Origin: Brevundimonas sp. UBA5713
Lineage (GTDB): Bacteria; Pseudomonadota; Alphaproteobacteria; Caulobacterales; Caulobacteraceae
Direction of reading: 5' to 3'
Assembly (NCBI RefSeq): GCF_002419815.1
Contig: NZ_DIGV01000043.1
Coordinates: forward strand, 1-64,000
Length of the DNA stretch: 64,000 bases
The notes under the pieces are model-generated. The model had not been told where the DNA came from and ran no database searches. It was given only the letters and a program-made list of their open reading frames with translations. The translations under genes and the position numbers were made by a program. Shown piece by piece: positions 41,364 through 50,447 of the stretch (position 1 is the first letter of the stretch; each line of letters starts with the position of its first letter).

Positions 41364-43628
41364 ATGAGCGAACAGCGTGCGGATCAGTCCTTGGATGGCG
41401 GCGATGACCGTTCCCTGCGGGAACGGCTGATCGCGGGGCGTTCGCGTGGACTGTTCGGCGCGGCCTATGTGCTGGCACTGATCATCACCGGTATTGCGAT
41501 CTGGCTGGTGGCCGTGGCCCCTGGCGCGGCGACCGAGTCGCGCGCGACGGCCAGTCGGGCGGTGCTGTACGTTCTTCTGGCCAATCTGGTTTTGATCGGC
41601 TTTTTGGCGCTGGTCGTCGGCAAGCAGGTCCTGAAACTGGTGCGCGACCGTCATGAGGCGGGTGCCCGACTGCATCTGCGCTTTGTGATCCTTTTCTCCA
41701 TTGTGTCGGTAGTGCCTGCGGTACTGATCGCTCTGGTGTTCGGCGTGCTGGTCAACCGTGGGGTGGATCAGTGGTTCAGCCAGAACGTCAGCTCATCGGT
41801 GCAGAACGGAGCCCTGATCGGCCGTGCCTATGTCGCCGATGTGGGCGAAAGCCTTGAGCGCGATCTGGAGACGATGACCACCGAACTGGGCGGGGTGCGC
41901 AATCGCTTCGATAACCGCATCCAGTTCGGCAGCGCGCTGGAACAGATCGGTGCCTTCTTCGGCTATCCGGCGCTTTATATTTTGAATGGCGACGGCGAAG
42001 TGCTGGCCAGTGGCGAGCAGCCCGGCGCGCCGCCCTATGTGGCCCCGCCGCCCGAAGCTTTCGAGATTCTGGCGCAGGGCGAAGTTGTGCCCACCGCCGT
42101 CACCGAAAACCCTGACACCGTCCGCGCCCTCTATCCGCTGCCGGACTATGGTGATGCCTATCTTTATGTGGTGCGGCCGCTGGCCCCCGGCCTGATCCAG
42201 CGCATGCGCACCGGCGAGGAATCCATTCTGGCTTATCGTCAGGCCGAGGAAAGCCGCGCGCGTATTCAGGCCGCCTTTGCCCTGTCGTATCTGGAAACGG
42301 CGTTGCTGGTTCTGGTAGGTGCCGTCTGGCTGGCTATGTCGGCGGCCAGCGCCATTTCCGCGCCGATTGGCCGACTGGTGCGCGCCGCCGAGCGCGTATC
42401 TGGCGGGGATTTCGAGGCCCGCGTGGATGCGTCGAACGCGCCCGCCGAACTGGCCGTGTTGTCGGATGCATTCAACCGCATGACGGGTGATATCCAGAGC
42501 CAGCAACTGGCCCTGAAGACCGCCAGCGATGAAGCGCAGGCCCGTTCTCTGTTTATTGAGACCGTGCTGTCGGGCGTCAGCGCCGGCGTGATTGGTCTGG
42601 ATCGTCAGGGCCGCATCTCGGCCATCAACGACAGCGCCCGCGACCTGTTGGCTATCGGCGAGGTAGAGGTTCAGGGCCACCGTCTGGGCGAGGTCTCGCC
42701 GGAACTGAGCGAACTGTCCGAACGGGGCGAAGCCCATATCGAAGAAGACATCGACATCACGCGTGATGGCGATACCCGCCGTCTGCGTGTCCGCATCGAA
42801 GGCGGGCAGGGCGGCGAGATGGTCATGACCTTTGACGATATCACCCGTCTGGTCACGGCCCAGCGTAATGCCGCGTGGCGCGATGTGGCGCGCCGTATCG
42901 CCCACGAGATCAAGAACCCGCTGACGCCGATCCAGCTGTCGGCAGAGCGTCTGCGTCGCAAATACCGCGCCCGCATCGAAGAAGACGATGTGGAAGTGTT
43001 CGACCGCTGCACAGACACCATCATCCGTCAGGTGGGCGATATCGGGCGTATGGTGGACGAGTTCTCGTCTTTTGCGCGTATGCCTGCGCCGCGCTTCTCG
43101 ACCGAGGTGGCGGGCGAAATGCTGCGCGAGGCCGTGTTCGGCCAGCGCGTCGCCGCTGCCGACATTGGCGTGACACTGGTCGAGCCGGTGCCGGATGTAA
43201 CCATCGACTGCGATGGCCGCATGGTGCGTCAGGCGCTGATCAACATCCTCAAAAATGCAGGCGAGGCCGTCGAGGCCCGCAAGGTGCGCGGAGAACAGAC
43301 TTCGGTGCCCGGTATTTCGGCCCAACTGGTCGTCAGCGGCGGCATGGCCCGCTTTGTCATCGAGGATGACGGCATCGGCCTGCCGACCAAGGACCGTGAC
43401 CGCCTGACCGAGCCCTATGTCACCACGCGTGAAAAGGGCACAGGGCTGGGGCTGGCCATCGTCAAACGTATTTGCGAGGACCACGGCGGTGATCTGAAGC
43501 TGGATGACGCCGAGCGTTTGTCCGGTGCCCGCGTGACCCTCGTATTTCCTGTTAATCAGAATATCAAATCCACCAACCGCGCCTCTGGCGATGGTCGTGG
43601 TGCTGTTGTGAAGAGAGAGGCCCCATGA
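41364..43628 (+). CDS. ntrY: Sensor histidine kinase NtrY
   Basis: A 754-residue membrane kinase, partner of NtrX. Membrane segments lie at about 30-55, 68-88, 105-130 and 310-330. An extracytoplasmic part spans about 131-305, followed by HAMP (about 330-385), PAS (about 395-490), HisKA with His514 in RRIAHEIKNPLTPIQ, and HATPase (ILKNAGEAVEA, DDGIGLP, KGTGLGLAIVK). NtrY/NtrX are linked to nitrogen, redox and envelope responses in alphaproteobacteria. Its stop overlaps ntrX by 4 bp. Confidence 0.95.
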   Translation: MSEQRADQSLDGGDDRSLRERLIAGRSRGLFGAAYVLALIITGIAIWLVAVAPGAATESRATASRAVLYVLLANLVLIGFLALVVGKQVLKLVRDRHEAGARLHLRFVILFSIVSVVPAVLIALVFGVLVNRGVDQWFSQNVSSSVQNGALIGRAYVADVGESLERDLETMTTELGGVRNRFDNRIQFGSALEQIGAFFGYPALYILNGDGEVLASGEQPGAPPYVAPPPEAFEILAQGEVVPTAVTENPDTVRALYPLPDYGDAYLYVVRPLAPGLIQRMRTGEESILAYRQAEESRARIQAAFALSYLETALLVLVGAVWLAMSAASAISAPIGRLVRAAERVSGGDFEARVDASNAPAELAVLSDAFNRMTGDIQSQQLALKTASDEAQARSLFIETVLSGVSAGVIGLDRQGRISAINDSARDLLAIGEVEVQGHRLGEVSPELSELSERGEAHIEEDIDITRDGDTRRLRVRIEGGQGGEMVMTFDDITRLVTAQRNAAWRDVARRIAHEIKNPLTPIQLSAERLRRKYRARIEEDDVEVFDRCTDTIIRQVGDIGRMVDEFSSFARMPAPRFSTEVAGEMLREAVFGQRVAAADIGVTLVEPVPDVTIDCDGRMVRQALINILKNAGEAVEARKVRGEQTSVPGISAQLVVSGGMARFVIEDDGIGLPTKDRDRLTEPYVTTREKGTGLGLAIVKRICEDHGGDLKLDDAERLSGARVTLVFPVNQNIKSTNRASGDGRGAVVKREAP

Positions 43629-45031
43629 AGAATACAGGCGCCGACATTCTGGTCGTGGATGATGAAGTCGACATCCGCGAGCTGGTCTCGGGACTGTTGG
43701 AAGACGAAGGTCACCACGTCCGCACCGCGGCCAGCGCCGAGGAAGCTTTGGCTGCCATCAAGGCGCGCAAGCCGTACCTGGCCGTTCTGGATATCTGGAT
43801 GCAGGGCGGGGGCATGGATGGCCTTGAACTGCTGGACGTGATCAAGGGGCTGGATGAGGACCTGCCTGCGGTCATGATCTCGGGTCATGGCAACATCGAA
43901 ACGGCGGTTAGCGCGTTGAAACGCGGTGCCTATGACTTCATCGAAAAGCCGTTCAAGTCCGACCGTCTGGTGGTCGTGGTCGAGCGCGCTCTGGAAGCCG
44001 CTGCTCTGAAGCGCGAGAACCGCCGTCTGCGCGCACAGGCCATGACGCCGTCGGGTCTGATTGGCAAGTCGGTGGCTGCCCAAACCCTTCGCAACACCAT
44101 TTCCAAGGTCGCACCGGCCAACAGCCGCGTGCTGATCTCGGGCCCGCCCGGGTCGGGCAAGGAACTGGTCGCGCGCCAGATCCACGAGAACAGCCCGCGC
44201 GCCAAGGGGGAGTTTGTGGTCATCTCGGCTGCGGGCATGACGCCGGAACGCCTCGACGTCGAACTGTTCGGCGAAGAGGGCAGCGATGGCCGTCCCGCCA
44301 AGATCGGCGTGTTCGAGCGCGCCCATAACGGCACCCTGTATCTGGACGATGTGGCCGACATGCCGCGCGAAAGCCAGAGCCGTGTGCTGCGCGTGCTGGT
44401 CGATCAGCGGTTCCGTCGCGTGGGTGGCGAACAGGACGTTCAGGTGGACGTGCGCGTCATCACCTCGACGGCCAAGGACCTGCGCGAGGAAATCGCCGAG
44501 GGCCGTTTCCGCGAAGACCTGTTCCACCGCCTGAACGTGGTGCCGATCCGCGTCCCGCCGCTGTCGGAACGCCGCGAGGACATTGCCGAACTGGTCGAAT
44601 ATTTCGTCGAGACCCTGTCGTCGTCGCAAGGCCTGCCGCGTCGCAAGCTGGGCGATGATGCCATTGCCGTGCTTCAGGTCCATCCGTGGCCGGGCAATGT
44701 GCGCCAGCTGCGCAACAATATCGAACGCCTGCTGATCCTTGCCACGGGTGACCCGTCAGAGCCGATCACCGCAGAAATGCTGCCGCAGGAGGTCGCCTCC
44801 AACTCGTCCAGCAGCTTTGGCAATGAGCGTATCATCGCCCTGCCGCTGCGCGAGGCGCGCGAGGTGTTCGAGCGCGATTATCTGGCCGCGCAAATCATGC
44901 GTTTTGGCGGAAATATTTCCCGCACGGCGGCCTTTATCGGTATGGAACGCTCTGCGTTGCACCGCAAACTGAAGTCGCTGGGCGTGTCGCCGTCCCGCGG
45001 TGGTGATGATCAAGAAGGAGAGGGCGCCTGA
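43625..45031 (+). CDS. ntrX: Response regulator NtrX, sigma54-activator type without GAFTGA
   Basis: A 468-residue regulator: receiver (1-120, phospho-acceptor Asp56 in VLDIWMQGG), AAA+ domain (about 140-380, Walker A GPPGSGKELVARQI), and a Fis-type helix-turn-helix (FGGNISRTAAFIGMERSALHRKL). After ELFG the usual GAFTGA sigma54-contact loop is missing; the text reads ELFGEEGSDGRPAKIGVFE. Loss of this loop is reported for alphaproteobacterial NtrX proteins and suggests sigma70-type regulation. It is coupled to ntrY upstream and to dat downstream (1-nt overlap). Confidence 0.95.
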   Translation: MKNTGADILVVDDEVDIRELVSGLLEDEGHHVRTAASAEEALAAIKARKPYLAVLDIWMQGGGMDGLELLDVIKGLDEDLPAVMISGHGNIETAVSALKRGAYDFIEKPFKSDRLVVVVERALEAAALKRENRRLRAQAMTPSGLIGKSVAAQTLRNTISKVAPANSRVLISGPPGSGKELVARQIHENSPRAKGEFVVISAAGMTPERLDVELFGEEGSDGRPAKIGVFERAHNGTLYLDDVADMPRESQSRVLRVLVDQRFRRVGGEQDVQVDVRVITSTAKDLREEIAEGRFREDLFHRLNVVPIRVPPLSERREDIAELVEYFVETLSSSQGLPRRKLGDDAIAVLQVHPWPGNVRQLRNNIERLLILATGDPSEPITAEMLPQEVASNSSSSFGNERIIALPLREAREVFERDYLAAQIMRFGGNISRTAAFIGMERSALHRKLKSLGVSPSRGGDDQEGEGA

Positions 45032-45891
45032 TGTCGAGGGTCGCCTATGTAAACGGGACCTATCGGCCCCATTCCCAGGCCGTCGTCCATATCGAGGATC
45101 GCGGCTTCCAGTTCGCCGATGGCGTGTACGAAGTCTGGTCGGTGTTTGACGGCCAGCTGGCTGACTATGAAGGCCATATGGAGCGTCTGGGCCGCAGCCT
45201 GACCGAGCTGCGCATCGACATTCCGATGACGGCTCAGGCGCTGGGTGTGGTCCTGCGCGAAACCATTCGCCGCAACCGTGTGCGTAATGGCATCGTCTAT
45301 CTGCAAGTGACCCGTGGCACCGCGCCGCGTGATCATGCCTTCCCCAGAGGCGTGGCCCCCAGCGTGATCGTGACGGCCAAGTCGATCGACCTGAAGAAGG
45401 GCGAAGCGCAGGCCGAGCGCGGCGCAGCGGGCGTAACGCATCCCGACATTCGTTGGGGCCGTTGCGACATCAAGACCGTCGGTCTGCTGCCGAACGCTAT
45501 CGCCAAACAGGCTGCCCGCGAAAAGGGGGCCTATGAGGCCATCCTGTTCGACGAAATGGGCATGGTGACGGAGGGTTCGTCCACCAACGCCTGGATCGTT
45601 GACGAGCACGGCAAGCTGCGCACCCGCGATACCCAGGCCAACATTCTGCGCGGTATCACCCGCGCCGCCATACTGAAGCTGGTGAAGGAAGAGGGCATTG
45701 AACTGGACGAGCGCGCCTTTTCGGTCGAGGAGGCCAAGCGCGCCAAGGAAGTGTTCGTGACGGCAGCGTCTTCGTTTGTCATGCCGATTACTTCGCTGGA
45801 TGGCGAAAAGATTGGCGACGGTAAACCGGGCCCCGTCGCGACCCGTCTGCGTCAGGTTTATCTTGAACAGGCGCGCCGCGACGCCATTTAA
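45031..45891 (+). CDS. D-amino acid aminotransferase-like PLP enzyme
   Basis: A 286-residue fold type IV PLP transaminase. The start YVNGTYRPHSQAVVHIEDRGFQFADGVYEVW is typical of D-alanine and branched-chain transaminases. The PLP lysine lies in DIKTVGLLPNAIAKQAA, and GMVTEGSSTNAWIV is the phosphate-binding part. The gene sits between ntrX and hfq, as dat does in Caulobacter and rhizobia. Substrate preference (D-Ala, D-Glu) is inferred from the neighbourhood, not proven. Confidence 0.9.
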   Translation: MSRVAYVNGTYRPHSQAVVHIEDRGFQFADGVYEVWSVFDGQLADYEGHMERLGRSLTELRIDIPMTAQALGVVLRETIRRNRVRNGIVYLQVTRGTAPRDHAFPRGVAPSVIVTAKSIDLKKGEAQAERGAAGVTHPDIRWGRCDIKTVGLLPNAIAKQAAREKGAYEAILFDEMGMVTEGSSTNAWIVDEHGKLRTRDTQANILRGITRAAILKLVKEEGIELDERAFSVEEAKRAKEVFVTAASSFVMPITSLDGEKIGDGKPGPVATRLRQVYLEQARRDAI

Positions 45892-45894
45892 AAC

Positions 45895-45965
45895 ATTGCC
45901 GCTGACGCTGATGCACGTTTAAGGTCAGGTGCGGGTCACATGACCTGCATCTGCCACTCGGCAAT
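45895..45965 (+). promoter_or_regulatory. Nested inverted repeats in the hfq leader region
   Basis: Between dat and hfq three nested pairs can form: ATTGCCG/CGGCAAT (45895-45901 with 45959-45965), GATGC/GCATC (45910-45914 with 45947-45951), and AGGTCA/TGACCT (45922-45927 with 45941-45946, 13-nt loop). It could be an RNA structure in the hfq leader, a regulator site or a processing site. The hfq ATG is 30 bp beyond. Confidence 0.45.
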
Positions 45966-45994
45966 GCAATAACCAAGAACAGGAAAAACCTGCC

Positions 45995-46240
45995 ATGTCG
46001 CAAGACAAACGCCAAAACCTCCAGGATACTTTCCTGAACAGCGTCCGTAAGACCAAGACCCCGCTGACCATCTTTCTGGTCAATGGCGTAAAGCTTCAGG
46101 GTATTGTGACCTGGTTCGACAACTTTTGTGTGCTGCTTCGTCGCGATGGCCAGTCCCAACTGGTCTATAAACACGCCATCTCGACCATTATGCCTTCCGG
46201 CCCCGTGCAGATGTACGAGCCCGAAGCCGAAGAAGATTGA
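45995..46240 (+). CDS. hfq: RNA chaperone Hfq
   Basis: An 81-residue Sm-like protein that forms hexamers and matches sRNAs to mRNAs. The Sm1 part is LQDTFLNSVRKTKTPLTIFLVNGVKLQG (shown in part: VNGVKLQGIVTWFDNF) and Sm2 is YKHAISTI. The C-terminal tail is short and acidic (EPEAEED), as usual in alphaproteobacteria. AGGA lies 10 nt before the ATG. The hflX TTG start follows the stop directly. Confidence 0.98.
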   Translation: MSQDKRQNLQDTFLNSVRKTKTPLTIFLVNGVKLQGIVTWFDNFCVLLRRDGQSQLVYKHAISTIMPSGPVQMYEPEAEED

Positions 46241-47554
46241 TTGACTTCCAAGCTTATTGATCACGCCGTTCCGCTCATCCGGGCGGCTGTAGTCCACCCC
46301 GACAGGGGTTCCGATAATGCGCGTCATGCCGCCGATCGCCTCGAAGAGGCGGTCGGCCTTGCCCGTGCGCTGGACCTTGATGTCCGCGCCGAAGAGGTTG
46401 TGCGCATTCGTTCCGTCACGCCCGCCACCCTGTTCGGGTCGGGCAAAGTCGAGGAACTGGCCGCCCTGTTCCGCGCCGCAGAGGCCGAGGCGGTAGTCAT
46501 CGACGACCAGTTGACGCCCGTCCAACAGCGCAATCTTGAACAGGCGTGGGATGTGAAGGTCATCGACCGCACGGGCCTGATCCTCGAAATCTTTGGTCGC
46601 CGTGCGCGCACCAAGGAAGGCCGTCTTCAGGTCGAACTGGCGCGTCTGGAATATGAACGCTCGCGTCTGGTGCGGACATGGACCCACCTTGAACGCCAGC
46701 GCGGTGGTACCGGCTCGACCGGCGGTCCGGGGGAAACCCAGATCGAAATCGACCGCCGCCTGATCGCCGACAAGATCGTCAGGCTGAAGGCCGAACTGGA
46801 AGAGGTGCGCCGTACGCGCGGCCTGCACCGCAAGGCTCGCAAGCGCGTGCCATTCCCGGCCGTGGCGCTGGTCGGTTATACGAACGCGGGCAAGTCCACG
46901 CTGTTTAACCGGCTGACCGGCTCCGAGGTGTTTGCCAAGGACCTGCTGTTTGCGACGCTGGATACGACCCAGCGCACGATCAAACTGCCGCAGGGGCGTC
47001 CAGCCATCATCGCCGATACGGTGGGCTTTATCTCCGACCTGCCGCACGAACTGGTGGAGAGCTTCCGCGCCACGCTGGAAGAGGTGGGTGAGGCCGACCT
47101 GATCCTGCACGTCCGCGATATTGCGTCACCTGACAGCGAGGCGCAGCGCAAGGACGTGGAAGAGGTTCTGAAACAGATCCCCACGCCCGAAGGCCGTACG
47201 CGGCGCGTGCTGGAGGTCTGGAACAAGATCGATCTGCTGGATGAAGATGTCCGCGACAGTGTGATCGGTCAGGCCGAACGTCTGGCCGCCCAAGGCGATG
47301 CCGTGGCCGTGTCCGCATGGACGGGCGAGAACATCGATGCCTTGCGCGAAACTATCGCCAGCCTGATCGACGATGACCCTGAAAGCGTCATTCTGATCCC
47401 GTCGTCTCGCGGCGATGTACTGGCATGGCTTTATGAAAACGGTCGGGTCACCGACCGGTCCACCGAAGAAGACGGTACGATCCGCGTGACGGTGCGTTTG
47501 CACCCTGCGGCTCTGGGCCGTTTCGAGCGTTCCTACCCAGACATTCTGGACTGA
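46241..47554 (+). CDS. hflX: GTPase HflX
   Basis: A 437-residue HflX, a ribosome-binding GTPase that splits stalled 70S ribosomes under stress. An N-terminal nucleotide-binding-like domain (about 1-190, with TLFGSGKVEEL and RQRGGTGSTGGPGETQIE) precedes the G domain with GYTNAGKSTLFN, DTVGFISDLP and NKIDL. The start is TTG 46241, the codon directly after the hfq stop. It belongs to the dusB-ntrY-ntrX-dat-hfq-hflX unit. Confidence 0.96.
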   Translation: MTSKLIDHAVPLIRAAVVHPDRGSDNARHAADRLEEAVGLARALDLDVRAEEVVRIRSVTPATLFGSGKVEELAALFRAAEAEAVVIDDQLTPVQQRNLEQAWDVKVIDRTGLILEIFGRRARTKEGRLQVELARLEYERSRLVRTWTHLERQRGGTGSTGGPGETQIEIDRRLIADKIVRLKAELEEVRRTRGLHRKARKRVPFPAVALVGYTNAGKSTLFNRLTGSEVFAKDLLFATLDTTQRTIKLPQGRPAIIADTVGFISDLPHELVESFRATLEEVGEADLILHVRDIASPDSEAQRKDVEEVLKQIPTPEGRTRRVLEVWNKIDLLDEDVRDSVIGQAERLAAQGDAVAVSAWTGENIDALRETIASLIDDDPESVILIPSSRGDVLAWLYENGRVTDRSTEEDGTIRVTVRLHPAALGRFERSYPDILD

Positions 47555-47555
47555 T

Positions 47556-49187
47556 ATGCATCTGATCGAGACCGTGCTGTTCCTCCTGTTGGCTGTTGTA
47601 GCCTCGGGATGGGTGGCACGGATTACCCGCCTGCCTTTGCCCTTGGTCCAGATCGCTTTGGGCGCAGGCGTGGTAATGATCACGGGGGAGAGCGTAGACC
47701 TCAAGCCCGACATCTTCTTCCTGCTGTTCCTGCCGCCGCTGCTGTTTGTGGACGGCTGGCGCATCCCCAAGGCGGCGCTGTATCGCGATCGTGCGGTGAT
47801 ACTGGAACTGGCGCTGGGACTGGTGGTGTTCACGGTTCTGGGGCTGGGCTTCTTTATCAACTGGATGATCCCGGCCATGCCGCTGGCGGTGGCCTTTGCG
47901 CTGGCCGCCATCCTGTCGCCGACCGACCCGATTGCGGTGTCCGCCATTGCGGGCCGCAGCCCCATGCCAAAGCGACTGATGCATATTCTGGAAGGCGAAA
48001 GCCTGCTGAACGATGCGACCGGCCTGACCTGTATGCGGATTGCGGTCATTGCCGCGACCACCGGCGCTTTCTCGCTGACCAACGCCTTTGGCACCTTTGC
48101 GTGGCTGGCGCTGGCAGGGGTGGCCATGGGCGTGATGGTGGCCTTGGGCATCAGCCTGCTGAAAGGGGCGATCAGCAAGCGTTGGGGCGAGGACGTGGGC
48201 GGCCAGATTCTGGTCAGCCTGCTGATGCCGTTTGCCGCCTATCTGGCCGCCGAGGCTGTACAGGGTTCGGGCATTCTGGCGGCTGTGGCCGCGGGCATCA
48301 CCATGAGCTTTACCGAGCGTGAGGGCTCTGCGCTGGCGGCCACCCGCATCCGCCGCGCGGTGGTGTGGGACACGGTCCAGTTCACGGCCAATGGCCTGAT
48401 CTTTGTGATTTTGGGCGAGCAGATGCCGTCCATCTTTGCCCGCGCCAAGGAGGTCATCCGCTCAACCCCGCATGCCGAGGTCTATTGGCTGGCCATCTAT
48501 GTGTTCGCCATCGTCGCGGTGCTGGCGGTGCTGCGCTTCTTGTGGGTGTGGGCGACGCTGAAACTGACCCTGTTTCGCGGCAGGCTGTCGGGCGGAAAAC
48601 GTCCGAAGTTGCGCTGGCGTTTGGTGGCGGTGATGTCGCTGTCAGGGGTACGCGGTGCCATTACGCTAGCCGGTATTCTGACCCTGCCGTTCTTTGTGCA
48701 GGACGGCAGCCTGCTGCCCGCGCGCAATCTGGCGATCTTTCTGGCGGCGGGGGTGATTATCGTATCGCTGGTTCTGGCCAGTGTGGCGCTGCCGATCCTG
48801 CTGCGCGGCATGGAAGAACTGCCCGATACCCATCTGCATACCGATGAGGATCGTGCGCGGCGCATGGCGGCTGCGGCAGCCATCCGCGCGCTGGAGGACA
48901 CCCAGCGCACCCAGCAGGACGTTCATGCCAGAGCCGACGAATATGCCGAGGTCGTGGCCCGCCTGATGGAGACCTATCGCCACCGGATCGAGCTTTACTC
49001 CGGCGAGGCCCCCGATCAGGTGGCGCGTAACCAAAAGCTGGACGCGCTGGAGCGTGAACTGTTCATGGTCGCTTTGAAGGCCCAGCGCGAAGAGCTGATC
49101 AAACTGTCGCGCAGCCGAATGGTAGGCGAGGAGACCGCCCGCAAATTGATCCGCGAAATCGACCTGCTGGAAATCCGCTACGACTAG
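47556..49187 (+). CDS. Na+/H+ antiporter, CPA1 family
   Basis: A 543-residue cation:proton antiporter with about 12 membrane segments (residues 1-415) and a hydrophilic C-terminal tail of about 120 residues rich in Arg/Glu. Characteristic pieces are FLPPLLFVDGWRIPK, LSPTDPIAVSAIAG (ion-binding Asp), ILEGESLLNDATG and LSGVRGAITLAG. It exports Na+ (or K+) in exchange for protons. It starts 1 bp after hflX and shares the 4-bp stop CTAG with the convergent HAD gene. Confidence 0.93.
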   Translation: MHLIETVLFLLLAVVASGWVARITRLPLPLVQIALGAGVVMITGESVDLKPDIFFLLFLPPLLFVDGWRIPKAALYRDRAVILELALGLVVFTVLGLGFFINWMIPAMPLAVAFALAAILSPTDPIAVSAIAGRSPMPKRLMHILEGESLLNDATGLTCMRIAVIAATTGAFSLTNAFGTFAWLALAGVAMGVMVALGISLLKGAISKRWGEDVGGQILVSLLMPFAAYLAAEAVQGSGILAAVAAGITMSFTEREGSALAATRIRRAVVWDTVQFTANGLIFVILGEQMPSIFARAKEVIRSTPHAEVYWLAIYVFAIVAVLAVLRFLWVWATLKLTLFRGRLSGGKRPKLRWRLVAVMSLSGVRGAITLAGILTLPFFVQDGSLLPARNLAIFLAAGVIIVSLVLASVALPILLRGMEELPDTHLHTDEDRARRMAAAAAIRALEDTQRTQQDVHARADEYAEVVARLMETYRHRIELYSGEAPDQVARNQKLDALERELFMVALKAQREELIKLSRSRMVGEETARKLIREIDLLEIRYD

Positions 49188-49852
49188 GCGTTTAGCCAGT
49201 CGTTCAACTGTTCATAGCTGTCGAAGATATGGTGGGCACCGGCGGCTTTGAGGCTGTCGGCGTGGCCGTCGCGGATATGGCCACCTGCGCACAGGCCCAC
49301 CACTGTCATGCCTGCTGCTACGCCGCCCATGACGCCTGCGGGGCTGTCTTCTATGACGAGCGCGCGATCGGGTGCGACCTGCATGGCCTCGGCGGCATAA
49401 AGGAAGATGTCGGGGTGCGGCTTGCCGCGCTGGACATGGACGGCACCGCTGAAGATGCACCCGTCAAAGGCGTCTGCCGATCCGAACAGATCGAGTCCCA
49501 TGGCGATCCAGTCGGGCGGGCTGGAGGAGGCAATGCAGCGTTTTTCGGTGCGGCCGGCCAAGAAAGGAGCAAAGCCGTTCACGGGGCGCACTTCGGTCTG
49601 ATACCGCTGACCGCAATGGATGAACCAGTCGCGCTGGAGCTCGGGCGGGCAGGGGCTGCCCAAACGGCCAGACACCTGTTCGGAGATATCGGCCCAGCGG
49701 CGTCCCAGATAGTGGGTCAACGAATAGTCCAGCGAGGTCGGCAGACCGATGCCGTTCAGCAGATCAGCCAGAACCAGATTGTTCAGCATCTCGCTGTCGG
49801 CCACCACACCGTCATAGTCAAAGACGATGAGGTCGAAGTCGGGATGCTTCAT
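49184..49852 (-). CDS. HAD-superfamily phosphatase (beta-phosphoglucomutase-like)
   Basis: A 222-residue HAD hydrolase of subfamily IA. Motif I is FDYDGVVADSE (nucleophile Asp), motif II ASSSP, motif III lysine in RGKPHPDIF, motif IV VIEDSPAGVMGG. A small helical cap is inserted after motif I. Likely substrates are phosphosugars or phosphoglycolate, unknown here. Its start abuts the DUF1643 stop by 1 bp; the four minus-strand genes from 52.6 to 49.2 kb are close enough to form an operon. Confidence 0.9.
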   Translation of the reverse strand: MKHPDFDLIVFDYDGVVADSEMLNNLVLADLLNGIGLPTSLDYSLTHYLGRRWADISEQVSGRLGSPCPPELQRDWFIHCGQRYQTEVRPVNGFAPFLAGRTEKRCIASSSPPDWIAMGLDLFGSADAFDGCIFSGAVHVQRGKPHPDIFLYAAEAMQVAPDRALVIEDSPAGVMGGVAAGMTVVGLCAGGHIRDGHADSLKAAGAHHIFDSYEQLNDWLNA

Positions 49853-50443
49853 CTACTTCGGGCTCCACCGCACCAAGGGCGTGTCGCTGCGCAGATAAAG
49901 TGGATGTTTGGGGCTGCCGTCGGCATTGGTGCCAAAGCACCATAGGTCGATGCCGTCTTCGGTCAAGGCCTGCACCAGTGCCTGTCCGGCGGGCACCAGT
50001 GCCTTGTTCAGCTTGCCGTGGCACAGGATGACGCGGGCCGCGCCCTTGGCCTGTTCGCGGATGGTCGGCAGGTTGGCGGGAGACGAGACCACCACATCCG
50101 GCTCTAGCAGCATCTTCGGGTGGGTGGCGCGATAGTCGCCCACATTGGCTTTGACCATGGCGTCAAAGCCTTCGCGCTGGGTAAAGGTCCATTCGCGGGC
50201 GCAGGTCGGGTCATTGACCGTGGCGTCGGCGGTGGACGGGTTCATGCCGATGAACATCAGATAGCGATCGGGGAAGGTGTCCCCCAGCCAGCGGCGCATC
50301 AGCGGGCGGTGGCGGCTATCGTCGCTGAACACCGCATCACCGTTTACCCCTGCCATCAACGCCAGACGGACCTTGCCGCCCGGATCATGCTGCGTGGGAT
50401 CGGGCGGGATCAGGTCCAACTGGTCGGCCAAGCGCTTGCCCAT
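49853..50443 (-). CDS. DUF1643 domain protein
   Basis: A 196-residue protein of the DUF1643 family. The typical core is MFIGMNPSTADATVNDPTCARE, followed by FDAMVKANVGDYRATHPKMLL, VILCHGKLNK and LWCFGTNADGSPKHPLYLR. The function is unknown; no catalytic motif is obvious. The start at 50443 is placed by the family N terminus; the frame is open further upstream inside mazG. It overlaps no gene and lies 4 bp after the mazG stop. Confidence 0.85.
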   Translation of the reverse strand: MGKRLADQLDLIPPDPTQHDPGGKVRLALMAGVNGDAVFSDDSRHRPLMRRWLGDTFPDRYLMFIGMNPSTADATVNDPTCAREWTFTQREGFDAMVKANVGDYRATHPKMLLEPDVVVSSPANLPTIREQAKGAARVILCHGKLNKALVPAGQALVQALTEDGIDLWCFGTNADGSPKHPLYLRSDTPLVRWSPK

Positions 50444-50447
50444 ACGG

